From Vicia villosa (Eukaryota > Streptophyta > Magnoliopsida > Fabales > Fabaceae), in assembly GCF_029867415.1 (NCBI RefSeq), contig NC_081186.1:25733915-25797914 (forward strand): 64,000 bases of DNA. The letters run 5' to 3'. Below the pieces are notes generated by a model. That model was not told the origin of the DNA, did no database searches, and saw nothing but the letters and a program-made list of their open reading frames with translations. A program made the position numbers and the translations under genes. This document shows, in pieces, positions 21,506-32,400 of the stretch (positions are counted from its first letter, which is position 1; the number at the start of each line of letters is the position of its first letter).

Positions 21506-22620
21506 TGATCGGTCACCATTTCTACTTAATTTCGTCATAAATTCGGCATAAGATCGTCATACTTGGTAACACTTTGTGGTTGTTTTCAAGAGTTTTTCGT
21601 TGATTCCTTTAATATTAGTTAATTGCTTGCATTATGTTTTTGTGCCCTTTATCATGTCTTTTTAGATGCTTTTGATCTCTCTACTTGGTGGTTGTAGGTT
21701 AATTCTGGATCAGATGGAAAGTGCACAAGTGTTGGTGTAAAAGAAGCTGAAAATCGTGACAAGCGTGTAGTATTTTGATCATAACTGGAGCTTCGTAACT
21801 TGGAATGACGCGGTTCCGGTGGCAAAATTTCGCTAACGAAAAGCGCTACAACATTGATGTTGAAGTCAAAGCCAAAAGAGGCAGAGGCGGACACGTTCAG
21901 ACCGTGTCAAGTGACACAGTTGTGTCCAACCTACTGAAGAATTCTCCCCAAAAGTGGCAGAAGCTGACACGGTCAGCCCGTGTCAAGTGACACGGCCGTG
22001 TCAGCCTGTGCGGACAAAATTTTTGATTTTCTATGTTTTTACAATTTTAAAGTTCTGGGGGCAATTTGGGTATTCTGGCTGAGATCTGAAAACCTAGAGG
22101 GATTAAAAGAGAATTGAGAGATAAGGGGAAGGCACTTTTTGATCGTACGATAGGATTCCAGAGCAGAGAAAGATAGCTTCATCAAGTTGTTGGAAGACAA
22201 AGAGATTAAACGGTGGACACCATTGAAGATCCGAGTTCTCCTAATCTTTGTAAATGTCTAAACTTTTTTATTTTGGTTTCTTGAATATTATGAGAGGCTA
22301 AACCCCCCAATGCCAGGGGGTGTCCCTGATTTTAATTGTAATTTCTATGATCTACGTATTTCTTTAATCAAGTATTCATGTTTTGCAATTTAATTGTCTA
22401 ATGTTTTTATGCTATCTTTGTTGGACAAACAAAGATCGATCTACGGTTAACAATTTGTAGGACTATGATTGTTAAGGTTTTTAGACAATTTAATCTGAGA
22501 TATCACCTAGGACTAGGGATGCCTTAAGGTTATGTGAATATTCTTGATTATTTTTATCTTTGGTTCACAAACCTTTGTTTCTAAGGACTTAGGCAATAGG
22601 GTTGCAAACCAAAAGGTTTT
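21506..22620 (+). repeat. 5' LTR of the Athila-type element, piece 1
   Basis: 1,115 bp from TGATCGGTCACC to AAAAGGTTTT, where the Tekay element entered. It matches 38,814-39,929 of the 3' LTR with about 2-3% differences by eye. Short frames here have counterparts in the other LTR and are not genes. Confidence 0.9.
21885..22010. repeat. Paired GACACGG/CCGTGTC dyads, 5' LTR copy (decayed)
   Basis: Two dyad pairs correspond to the better preserved set at 39,198-39,310. In this copy several bases are changed (for example CACGTTCAG and CACAGTTGTGTC), mostly in CpG or CHG positions. Confidence 0.8.
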
Positions 22621-24504
22621 TGTAACATCCGTAATTTCCTTAATTTAATTTAATTGGGATTTAAATTATTTTATTGGAATTATTTGACATTTCTCTAAAA
22701 ATTATGGAAAATAATAGAGTTGGGCCGAGGTAGTGTTAGTAAAAGGAGGGGTGTTGGTCACAAGGCCTTTTTACTAAATTATATTATTTTTCATAAAAGA
22801 AGGAAAAGGAGGAAATTAGAGAAAGAACGTGAAAAGAGCAGAAAAGGAGAAGAGAGGAAGAACGTGAAAGTGCAGAAGCAGAGAAAGGGGAAGAGTTCAA
22901 GAATTTGGCTAAGGTAAGGGGGGACTTATCTGATTATCATCTATTATCGGGTTAGGGGTTGATAATACTGAATAGATGTGGAATTCGGGTCGATTGAGTC
23001 ATATGATAGGTTTAGGGATTGAGTCAATTGTGTGATGTTTGATCTCTATGTTTGAATCTATGATATCTATGTTGCTATGATCTCAATTGATGTGTAATTG
23101 ATGTATTATGAGGTGTTTTTCGTGTTGCTTGTGCATTCTAATTCCCTAGGTTCGTACTGGTATGGATTGAGTGAGTTTGGAATGTGTAGAATGCTGTTTT
23201 CTGCAGGTTGGGGTTTCTGAAATTGCCGGTTCGCGCCGCGTGCAAAGGGTTTGCGCCGCAAACAGGTGGGCAGAGTGCCAAGAAGTTGTGATACGCTCAG
23301 GTCGCGCCGCGTACCTGTGTTCGCTCCCCGAAGGCGTAACTTTTCCTCGCTTCGCGCCGCGTGTGGATGTTTGCGCCGCGAACAGCTTGGCAGGGAGCCA
23401 AGGAATTCTTTGGACGCTCAGTTCGCGCCGCGAACTAATAATGGCGCCGCGTGCTGTTGGTTTTGAGATATTTTTGAAAAGTTCAAAGATGCATAACTTT
23501 TTAACTGTTGGTCCGTTTGATGTGCCGTTTCGAGCTAAACGAACCTTATAGGATAATCTATATGATGATTGAATGGTTTTTAGAATGATGAAAATACATG
23601 TATGCTATTCTTATTGAATATGATGATTGGTGCAAATACGTGTATGTTTTGTATATGATGATGATGGAATTGTGATTGAATGATGTTAATATATATGAAC
23701 ATACTTGAATGATGATGATGATGTTGATGATTGATGATGATGATGGTATAAGTATGTTATATATGTTGCATTCATTCATGTTCATTGATGATACTATATC
23801 CATAAGGGTGTGTTGGATCAGTGAAGGGCATGATTCCCATTGTGTGGAATTTGTGCTGGCAGGGCCGTATCTTGGACGATGTTGGATCGGTCATGGGTTA
23901 TTCCCATTCGATGATGTTGGTACCACATGCATAGTGTCAGTTCATACATATGCATACTTTATAACATGATTGGATGTATTCCAGTGTTGTAAATGCTGAT
24001 GATGTGTTGATTGTTGTTTGATTGTTTTGAATGTCTGTTTATGAAACAATTGGGTGAACGATACAATTGTGATGTGTTATTGCTTTATAACCTTATAACA
24101 TTTGTTAATTATGATGAGACTCACCCTTACATGTTGTCATTTTCAGATTGAGGATAGCGGCTGTTCGACTCGGTGAGGATTAGCTCATGAGTCAGGGTCT
24201 TAGTTAGCGTCAGGTGTCATGCTCTGATAGTTGTAACACTGGGGTCGCGATTATTTAGAGTTTATGATTATGACTCTAGTTATGTTTTGATGTTTGAAGG
24301 ATATGTTTTAAAGATGTTAAACTTAGTCCGTTTTTGATAAATTTCCGCTGTGTGAACATGAAACGTTTTAAATTATGATGATTACCTCAGTGAATGCATG
24401 GCATGACTGACTGATGTTTATTTATTATGAATTGTGGCAACCTTATTTCATGTACTCTGAATAAATGTTTTAAAATTGCCGCGGGGTTAGTAAGGGGTGT
24501 TACA
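22621..24504 (+). repeat. 5' LTR of the Tekay element
   Basis: Begins TGTAACATCCGTAATT and ends AAGGGGTGTTACA. It contains a GCGCCGCG cluster (about 23,233-23,451), a (GATGAT)n-rich stretch near 23,710 and open frames that recur in the 3' LTR. Those frames are repeat-borne, not genes. Confidence 0.95.
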
Positions 24505-24508
24505 ATAG

Positions 24509-24520
24509 TGGTATCAGAGC
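24509..24520 (+). promoter_or_regulatory. Primer binding site, initiator tRNA-Met
   Basis: TGGTATCAGAGC, four bases after the 5' LTR. It is the standard site for plant chromoviruses. Confidence 0.95.
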
Positions 24521-24639
24521 ATAGTCGGTCGTTATGACCAGAGTCTTAGTGTCAGTTTTGTTTCCTGTGTATGCGACTAGTAAGAGTTAACTGTCGATAC
24601 TTCTGTTCTAATTAAATTGGTTGTGATTTAAGCAGAACA

Positions 24640-25610
24640 ATGGCTGGAAGAGGAGGAAGAAACGATGATGCCATCGCTGAGGCTCTGGGCATGATTGCTG
24701 GTGTGCTAGGAGGAAATGCCAATGGAGTTGCGATTGGTGCTGACAGGTAGCTGAACAGTTTTCAGAGGAACAATCCTCCATTGTTCAAGGGCACGCATGA
24801 TCCTGAAGGTGCTCAGAAGTGGCTTAAGGAGATCGAGAGAATCTTCAGAGTCATCGATTGTTCTGAGGATCTGAAGGTGAGGTATGGTACTCACATGCTG
24901 TCTGAAGAAGCTGACGACTGGTGGATGACTACCAGGACTGAACTGGAAGCTGATGGTGTGGCTATTTCTTGGACCGTGTTCAAGAGAGAATTTTTGAGAA
25001 GGTACTTTCCTGAAGACGTAAGAGGTCGGAAGGAAATTGAATTTCTGGAACTAGTCCAAGGTAGCATGACAGTACCAGAGTATGCTTCGAAGTTCGTTGA
25101 GTTGGCGAAGTACTACGTTCACTACAACAACGATGAAGCTAGTGAATTCTCGAAGTGCGTCAAGTTCGAGAACGGTCTCCGTGATGAGATTAAGCAGGGT
25201 ATCAGATATCAGAGAATCCGGAGATTTGTAGACTTGGTGGACTGTAGTAGAATCTTCGAGGAAGATAATCTCAAGCTGAAGTCATCTCACTCTCGCGAGT
25301 TAGTTGACAGGAAAGGGAAGACGCCTATGGATAAGGGTAAGCCATATGGTAGAGGTAATCCAAAGACTGGTGGTTGGAAGAAGCCTAGTGGGGGAGACTC
25401 CAGTGCTTTTGTCAGGTGTTATAACTGTGGTGAGGTTGGGCACCGTAGGAACGAGTGCAAGCTGAATTAGAAGAAGTGCTTCAAGTGTGAAAAAGTGGGT
25501 CATGTTGCCGCTGATTGTAAGAAGAAGATTGTGACTTGTTACAATTGTGGTGAAGAGGATCACATTAGCCCACAGTGTCCTAAACCGAAGAAGAACCAAG
25601 CTGGAGGGAA
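24640..25610 (+). pseudogene. Tekay gag with three CCHC zinc knuckles, two premature stops
   Basis: The ATG at 24,640 (MAGRGGRNDDAIAEAL) is the expected Tekay start. A TAG at codon 37 (24,748-24,750) sits where glutamine is expected, before LNSFQRNNPPLFKG. The capsid region is open from about 24,781 to 25,467 (HDPEGAQKWLKEIERIF; FLELVQGSMTVPEYASKF). Knuckles are CYNCGEVGHRRNEC (25,417-25,458), [14 protein letters not shown] (25,477-25,518) and [14 protein letters not shown] (25,537-25,578). A second TAG (25,468) separates knuckles 1 and 2. Both stops look like CAG to TAG changes. All parts share one frame. Confidence 0.9.
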
Positions 25611-26502
25611 GGTCTTTGCTTTGTTTGGATCAGAAACCACTCCGGAGGATAGATTAATTAAAGGTACGTGTTTTATTCATGGCACACCTTTAGTTGCGAT
25701 TATTGATACTGGAGCAACTCATTCTTTTATTTCTTTGGATTGTGCTAAGAGGTTGAATTTGGAAATATCTGAAATAAATGGAAGTATGGTTATTGATACT
25801 CCAGCGTCGGGGTCAGTAACTACTTCGTCTGCATGCTTGAATTGTCCGGTTGATATTTTTGGTAGGGAATTCGGGATTGACTTAGTGTGCCTTCCGTTGA
25901 AACAACTCGATGTGATCCTGGGGATGAACTGGTTAGAATTTAACCGTGTTCACATCAACTGTTTTTCGAAGACAGTGATCTTTCCTGAAGAAGTTAATTC
26001 TGATGATCTGGAGATGACGGCTAGACAAGTGGATGAAGCTATCAAGGATGGTGCAACAGTGTTTATGTTATTTGCATTGACAAATTCGAAGGAAAGAGTA
26101 GTAGGTAGCGAACTACCAGTGGTGTGTGAATTCCCAGAAGTTTTTCCAGAAGATGTGAATGAATTACCACCGGAAAGAGAAGTGGAGTTTTCTATTGATT
26201 TAATTCCGGGAACTAGCCCAGTGTCAATGGCACCGTATCGTATGTCGCCGTCTGAGTTGGCCGAACTGAAGAAGCAGTTAGAAGAATTGCTGGAGAAGAA
26301 ATTCATTCGTCCTAGCGTTTCTCCGTGGGGTGCACCTGTGTTGCTAGTGAAGAAGAAGGAGGGTTCAATGAGGTTGTGTGTGGATTACAGACAACTGAAC
26401 AAGGTTACTATCAAGAATCGGTATCCCTTGCCGAGGATTGATGATTTGATGGATCAGTTGGTTGGAGCATGTGTGTTTAGCAAAATTGATCAGAGGTCTG
26501 GG
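25611..26502 (+). pseudogene. Tekay protease and N-terminal reverse transcriptase, cut by an LTR
   Basis: In frame with gag. The protease active site DTG is at 25,705-25,713 ([13 protein letters not shown]), followed by [10 protein letters not shown]. The linker leads to RT words [29 protein letters not shown] and [15 protein letters not shown]. The frame is intact until ...IDQRSG, where the Ogre-type LTR starts at 26,503. The next expected residues, YHQIRVK, resume at 29,854 in the same frame. Confidence 0.9.
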
Positions 26503-26773
26503 TGTCATACCCCAATTTTTGACCCTAAGATCATATATCATTCATATCCCAATCATTAATCAAGAGCTTCACTTGGAAATTTTGTTTGTGGTGTTGCACT
26601 CACCTCATCAATAAGAGGGACCGTCAAGCACCAATGATTGTTTATCTTGTATTCATATTATACTAACCCAAATACCAAAAATATTGCTTTGTTTCTTTGT
26701 AGGCTTTTGTTTTGTAGGTACCAAGCCAAGACATGCAATAAACAAGGCATTTTCCACATTTTGGACTGATGAA

Positions 26774-26947
26774 ATCGATTTCCCTCTTGGGTAAATCGAT
26801 TTCCCTATAGCAATTTTCAACAAAATCACATTCTGGACAGCATGAAATCGATTTCCCTCCTGGGCAAATCGATTTCCCTAGTGTATTTTGCGCCAAATTC
26901 TCTTCTGGAACAGAGTGAAATCGATTTCACTCCTGGGGGAAATCGAT
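26774..26947. repeat. Three paired ATCGAT dyads upstream of the TATA box
   Basis: GAAATCGATTTC palindromes in pairs with ATCGAT starting at 26,774/26,795, 26,847/26,868 and 26,920/26,942. Spacing inside pairs is 21, 21 and 22 bp, and pairs repeat every 73 bp. Confidence 0.95.
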
Positions 26948-27695
26948 TTCCTTAAGGCGAAATTCAAAAAAAATAGAGAGGGAAGCTTGATTTGATTTTG
27001 GCACCTATTTTCTTTGACCATTTTTGTCATTTTACCAATTTTCCACCTCACCAAAATAATTCCCTTCATTAATTCCATTTTAACCTCATTTTACCATTTT
27101 TTACCATTTAAATGCCACTTTAATCACCAATTAAACACAAGTTAATTAACCAAGAGAAAATGACCAAATTGCCACTACTCTTGCTCTCATCCTATAAATA
27201 GAGGTCACTACTCTCTCATTTCTCAAGCTTTGATAGCCAAAAAAGTTCTTGCAAATTCATTTCTCAAGCTTTGAGAGACAAAAAACCTCTTGCAATTTCT
27301 CTTCTCATCCCTACCAAATTCACCAAAGCTCTTTGTTCTTTCATAAAGTTTGTGAGTCACACCTTGAACCTCACAAACTTTGAGCTAAGCCACCTTTCTT
27401 TTCACTCTTTTTCTTCATATTGTTGAGAGATCAAGATTTGTGTTGGTGATTCTTGAAGTGGATCTAAGTTTTGTTCAAGAATTGGTAATTTTCATCATCC
27501 TTTTTCATCTACCATAATGTGATTCTTTTGTGCTTGTATGTGATGCATCTTTGATGCTATATTGGTCCTATTTGATGGTGATTTGATGGAAAATTCGTGC
27601 TCCAATGGATATGTGATCATAAGGTGTTTGTATATTTGTTCAAATCAAGTTTCATGCCTTTAAATGGTGTTTTTGCTGAAATTTACACTGATGAA

Positions 27696-27795
27696 ATCGA
27701 TTTCCTTAAGGCTGAAATCGATTTCATGTTGTACGTAACTTGTTTTTTTTTAAAACTGCACTATGGAAATCGATTTCCCCATGCATGAAATCGAT
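27696..27795. repeat. Two further paired ATCGAT dyads downstream of the TATA box
   Basis: ATCGAT starts at 27,696/27,717 and 27,769/27,790. Spacing is 21 bp in both pairs and the pair-to-pair interval is 73 bp, as in the upstream set. Confidence 0.95.
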
Positions 27796-29853
27796 TTCCT
27801 GCTGGCAGAATGTGGTTTTTTGCCTTTTTTATGCTTGTTTTGGTTTCCTTCTTCCTCCACTTCATTAATATCATTGGATCTAGGATGTTGATAGGTTTGA
27901 AATGACCAAATCCATAATATTAGATGAATGATATTAATGATAGTGTGAGTTGATTATCTTTTATGTTTTTATCTTCTTCTTCTCCTTTTTTTCTTTTGAT
28001 CGATGAAAGTCTTAATACTTTGAGAATTCTTATGGACTCTTAGTAAAGACTAGATCGTTACCTATTTTCTTTTCGTGCGGTATTGCTTTTGGAGAATGAT
28101 CTACATATCGCTTCTCTCGCATGCATTAGCACATAAAGTTTTGACCGGCCTCGTTGTAGGGTGATTTCTACATAAATCACTTGGCGATCTGCTTAACATA
28201 GCGCAATATTTCGTGTCCCGAATCAAAAAAGATCAAATATGGAAGAGAATTATATGTGGTTGATTTAAGACTTATGGAAATTTATCGTGTAGTCGCTATG
28301 ATTTTATCAAGCTTCTGATAAATGTCCATTGAATTTAAATCCGAGAACATCCTTCACTCACCATCGATCTTCCTTACTAACTTTGATAACATACTTGACA
28401 AGTTTCAAGATGGTTATCTTTAACATCTAACAACTAACTTTAATTTCCGCAATTTATTATACCGCTCTTTATATTTCTCGCTTTATTGCTTTATTTTATC
28501 ATTTCGTCATATTTACATTCTGCTATTTTTCCTTTGTCCATTTGGACATTTATATTTCCGCTATTTTCTCTTTGTCCACTTGGACACTATGTTTATGTTT
28601 CCGCTATTTTCTTTTTGTCCACTTGGACCATACTTTACTTTTACGCTAAAGCACTAATAAATAACAAAAATATAGAAAAAACGTAAGGCTCTCTTTTGGA
28701 CTATTGGTTACTATCCCTAGCATTTTTGAGACTCGGACTTATGGACTTAGGACCTCTGGACTCTCATTCTGTTATTACTCTGTGATTGTTCTGTCTGTCT
28801 GGCATTGGATTGTTGTCTGTTTATATGTGCAGGTATTTCCTTGAAAGCCCTTGATGGTTAATTCCAAGGCATTGAGATAAGGATTTTACCCGAAAACAGC
28901 CGTTACTCTGCCCGATTTTTTGTCAGAATTTTAATGTGCTTAATGCAAAGTGGTGCTAAGACAATAAGTTCATCTGGATCCCCAAGTGATAATGTTGGTT
29001 TAGTATTGATATTCCAAAGGATGGGAAATCTACCTTGACTCATAATGTCAAGTGTTGGCTTCTTCTTCGGTTAGACCGTTTCGTTCCATAGGTTTTATTT
29101 TACGCAATAGGATAGCCTCTTCATCTCCTCCCATTCTTAAATTTTCAAAATCTTCTCCCTTTTTCAAAATATTCTTATGTTTGCAAATCTTTTCAAAACC
29201 TCTTTTCTTAAAAAAATATTTTTTGCCCTTAGTGGCTTTTTCTTCAAAAGTTTAGACACCGTTAATTGTCGAAACGAGTGGTTATACCCCACGATTTTGA
29301 AATTGATTGATATAATGAGATCTTTTCCGCGTGAGAGAGCTAGTGGCATACTCGTCGATTTTATCCGAGTTGGAGCCCTTCTTTCATTTGCGAAGCAAAG
29401 AACTCATTTGTTCTCATGCTCAAGATCAATGGCTGAGTATTTCTCTCCGACGACGATAAAGTGTTTATTCGTTTTAAAAATGTTTTTCCCTAAAGCGGAA
29501 CTACATTAGTTCTGACTTCTCCATTGCACCGAGGAGGTATGTAGGCCCAAGGCTTAACGCTTTACCGAGCTTATTTTAAAAATAAAACAAACCCCTTTTT
29601 TAGCACACACGACACAGATTTTCAAAAAGGTTCCTGTGGAGTACCACAGATATGAGGGGTGCTTAAAACCTTCCCCTCATATAATCAACACCCGAACCTG
29701 AGTTCTCTTTCTTGTTTTAAAAACAAAACTTTGGGTTTTTCGTTCTTTTCCCTTTTCCTTTGGAAACAATAAAGCGCGGTGGCGATTTCAAATGAAATAT
29801 TGATTCGAGTCAATCTTATGGCTTCGATATCAGATTTTCCCCGCTACACAGGG

Positions 29854-32358
29854 TATCACCAGATTCGTGTGAAAGACGATGATATTCAGAAGACTGCTTT
29901 CAGAACAAGGTATGGACATTATGAGTATTCGGTAATGCCGTTTGGAGTTACTAACGCACCTGGTGTATTTATGGAATATATGAATAGGATATTTCATCCT
30001 TATCTCGATAAGTTCGTAGTGGTGTTTATAGATGATATCTTAATATATTCTAAGAGTGAGGAAGAACATGCAGGACATCTCAGAATTGTGTTGGAGTTGT
30101 TAAAAGAGAAGCAACTTTTTGCCAAACTATCGAAGTGTGAGTTTTGGTTAGAAGTGGTCAGTTTTCTTGGACATGTAATTTCTAAGAATGGTATTGCTGT
30201 CGATCCTACTAAGATAGAGGCTGTATCTCAGTGGGAAGCGCCGAAGTCAGTATCAGAGATTCGTAGTTTTCTTGGTCTTGCAGGTTATTACAGGAAGTTC
30301 ATTGAAGGATTTTCAAAGTTAGCATTGCCGTTAACTAAATTAACCAGAAAGGGTCAGGCTTTTATTTGGGATGTAAAATGCGAGGAAGGATTCCAAGAGC
30401 TGAAGAAGAGGTTGACTAGTGCTCCTATTTTGATTTTGCCGAATCCGACAGAATCATTTGCGGTTTATTGTGATGCTTCATTGATGGGTTTAGGTTGTGT
30501 ACTGATGCAGAACCAACAAGTGGTCGCGTATGCGTCGAGACAACTCAAAGTGCATGAAAGGAATTATCCGACTCATGATTTGGAGTTGGCAGCGGTGGTT
30601 TTTGTCCTGAAGTTGTGGCGACATTATTTGTATGGGTCGAGATTTGAGGTGTTCAGTGATCATAAGAGTCTGAAATATCTCTTTGACCAGAAAGAACTGA
30701 ATATGAGGCAGAGAAGGTGGTTGGAATTCCTTAAAGACTATGATTTTAGTTTGAATTACCATCCGGGTAAGGCAAACGTAGTTGCTGACGCTTTAAGTAG
30801 GAACACTTTGCATATGTCTAAGTTAATGGTGAAGGAATTGGATTTGATTGAACAATTCAGAGACTTGAGTTTGGTATGTGAAGGTACTCCTACTAGTGTT
30901 AAGTTGGGAATGCTGAAGCTGACCAATAGTATTCTCGAGGAGATCAGAGAGGGCCAGAAGGCTGATTTCGAATTAGTCGACAAGTTGACTTTGATCAACC
31001 AAGGAAAGAGTGGTGAATTCAGAGTTGACGAGAATGGTATACTGAGGTTTGGAGACAGAGTTTGCGTTCCTGATGTTGCTGAACTCCGAAGAAATATTCT
31101 AGAAGAAGGACACCGTAGTGGATTAAGTATTCATCCTGGTGCTACCAAGATGTATCATGATTTGAGAAAGCTATTTTGGTGGCCTGGAATGAAGAAAGAA
31201 ATTGCTGAGTTTGTGTATTCTTGTTTGACTTGTCAGAAGTCAAAGGTTGAACATCATAAGCCATCTGGATTTATGCAACCGATGTTTATTCCTGAATGGA
31301 AATGGGATAGCATATCGATGGATTTTGTTTCGGGTTTGCCGAGAACTGTTAAGAATTGTGAAGCTATCTGGGTTGTGGTAGATAGATTGACAAAGTCTGC
31401 ACATTTCATACCGGTAAGAATGGATTATCCGATGGAAAAGCTGGCTCAATTGTATATTGAGAAGATAGTTAGTCTACATGGTATTCGTTCGAGTATCGTG
31501 TCAGACAGAGATCCGAGATTTACGTCTAAGTTCTGGGAAGGTTTGCAGAAGGCTTTGGGTACTAAGCTGAGACTGAGTTCTGCTTATCATCCGCAGACGG
31601 ATGGACAGACTGAGAGGACAATTCAGTCGTTAGAAGATTTGTTACGTGCTTGTGTGTTAGAAAAAGGAGGTGCTTGGGATAGTTATCTGCCTTTGATTGA
31701 ATTTACCTATAACAACAGTTTTCATTCGAGTATAGGTATGGCTCCGTTTGAGGCATTGTATGGTAGGAGATGTAGAACTCCATTGTGTTGGTACGAAGCT
31801 GGTGAGAGTGCTGTAATTGGACCAGAAATTGTACAACAGACTACGGAGAAGATTAAGATGATTCAAGAGAAGATGAAAGCTTCTCAGAGTCGTCAAAAGA
31901 GTTATTATGATAAAAGGAGGAAGACACTTGAGTTTCAAGAGGGAGATCATGTGTTTATGAAGGTTACTCCTATGACAGGTATTGGTCGAGCTTTGAAGTC
32001 AAAGAAGTTGACTCTGCATTTTATTGGACCATTCCAAATTTCAGAAAGAGTGGGAGAAGTGGCATATCGTATTGCGTTACCGCCGATGTCTGCCAACTTG
32101 CATGATGTATTTCATGTGTCTCAGTTGAGGAAATACATTTCGGATCCGTCCCACGTGATCCAAGTGGATGATGTGCAGGTTAAAGACAACTTAACGGTTG
32201 AAACGTTACCTGTGAGGATTAAAGATAGAAGACTGAAGCAATTGCGGGGCAAGGAAATAGCTTTAGTCAGAGTAGCTTGGGGAGGACCAGCTGATGAAAA
32301 CGTCACCAGGGAGTTGGAAAGCCAAATGAAAGATTCCTATCCGGAACTATTTGCTTGA
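29854..32358 (+). pseudogene. Tekay pol C-terminal part: RT, RNase H, integrase, chromodomain
   Basis: One long open frame. RT resumes at [10 protein letters not shown] and has the catalytic FIDD box at 30,025-30,036 ([11 protein letters not shown]). RNase H has [14 protein letters not shown] and [14 protein letters not shown]. Integrase has an HHCC domain ([13 protein letters not shown]) and the D,D,E core in [27 protein letters not shown] and [14 protein letters not shown]. The C-terminus has [13 protein letters not shown] and a Tekay-type chromodomain ([14 protein letters not shown]...[13 protein letters not shown]), expected to direct integration to heterochromatin. The frame itself is undamaged, but it lacks its N-terminal half. 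Confidence 0.95.
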
Positions 32359-32383
32359 GGTATGTTTTCGAGGACGAAAACTC

Positions 32384-32400
32384 TTTTAGTGGGGGGGAGT
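32384..32400 (+). promoter_or_regulatory. Polypurine tract of the Tekay element
   Basis: TTTAGTGGGGGGGAGT-type run immediately before the TG of the 3' LTR. Confidence 0.9.

Larger units (their letters stand above)
26503..29848 (+). mobile_element. Ogre-type solo LTR inside the Tekay RT
   Basis: Starts TGTCATACCCCAATTT and ends CCCCGCTACA (3,346 bp). Flanks are CTGGG (26,498-26,502) and CAGGG (29,849-29,853), one mismatch, consistent with a 5 bp target duplication. There is no internal region. A TATA box (TATAAATA) is at 27,193-27,200. Near the 3' end lies GCGGTGGCGATTTC (29,775-29,788), similar to the U5 of Ogre LTRs. Five ATCGAT dyad pairs are present. Open frames inside are AT-rich and not convincing as genes. 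Confidence 0.9.

Noticed and set aside
23171..23551. 126-codon frame over the GCGCCGCG cluster
   Set aside because: It lies in the Tekay LTR, the 3' LTR copy is interrupted differently, and the residues are dictated by the motif repeats.
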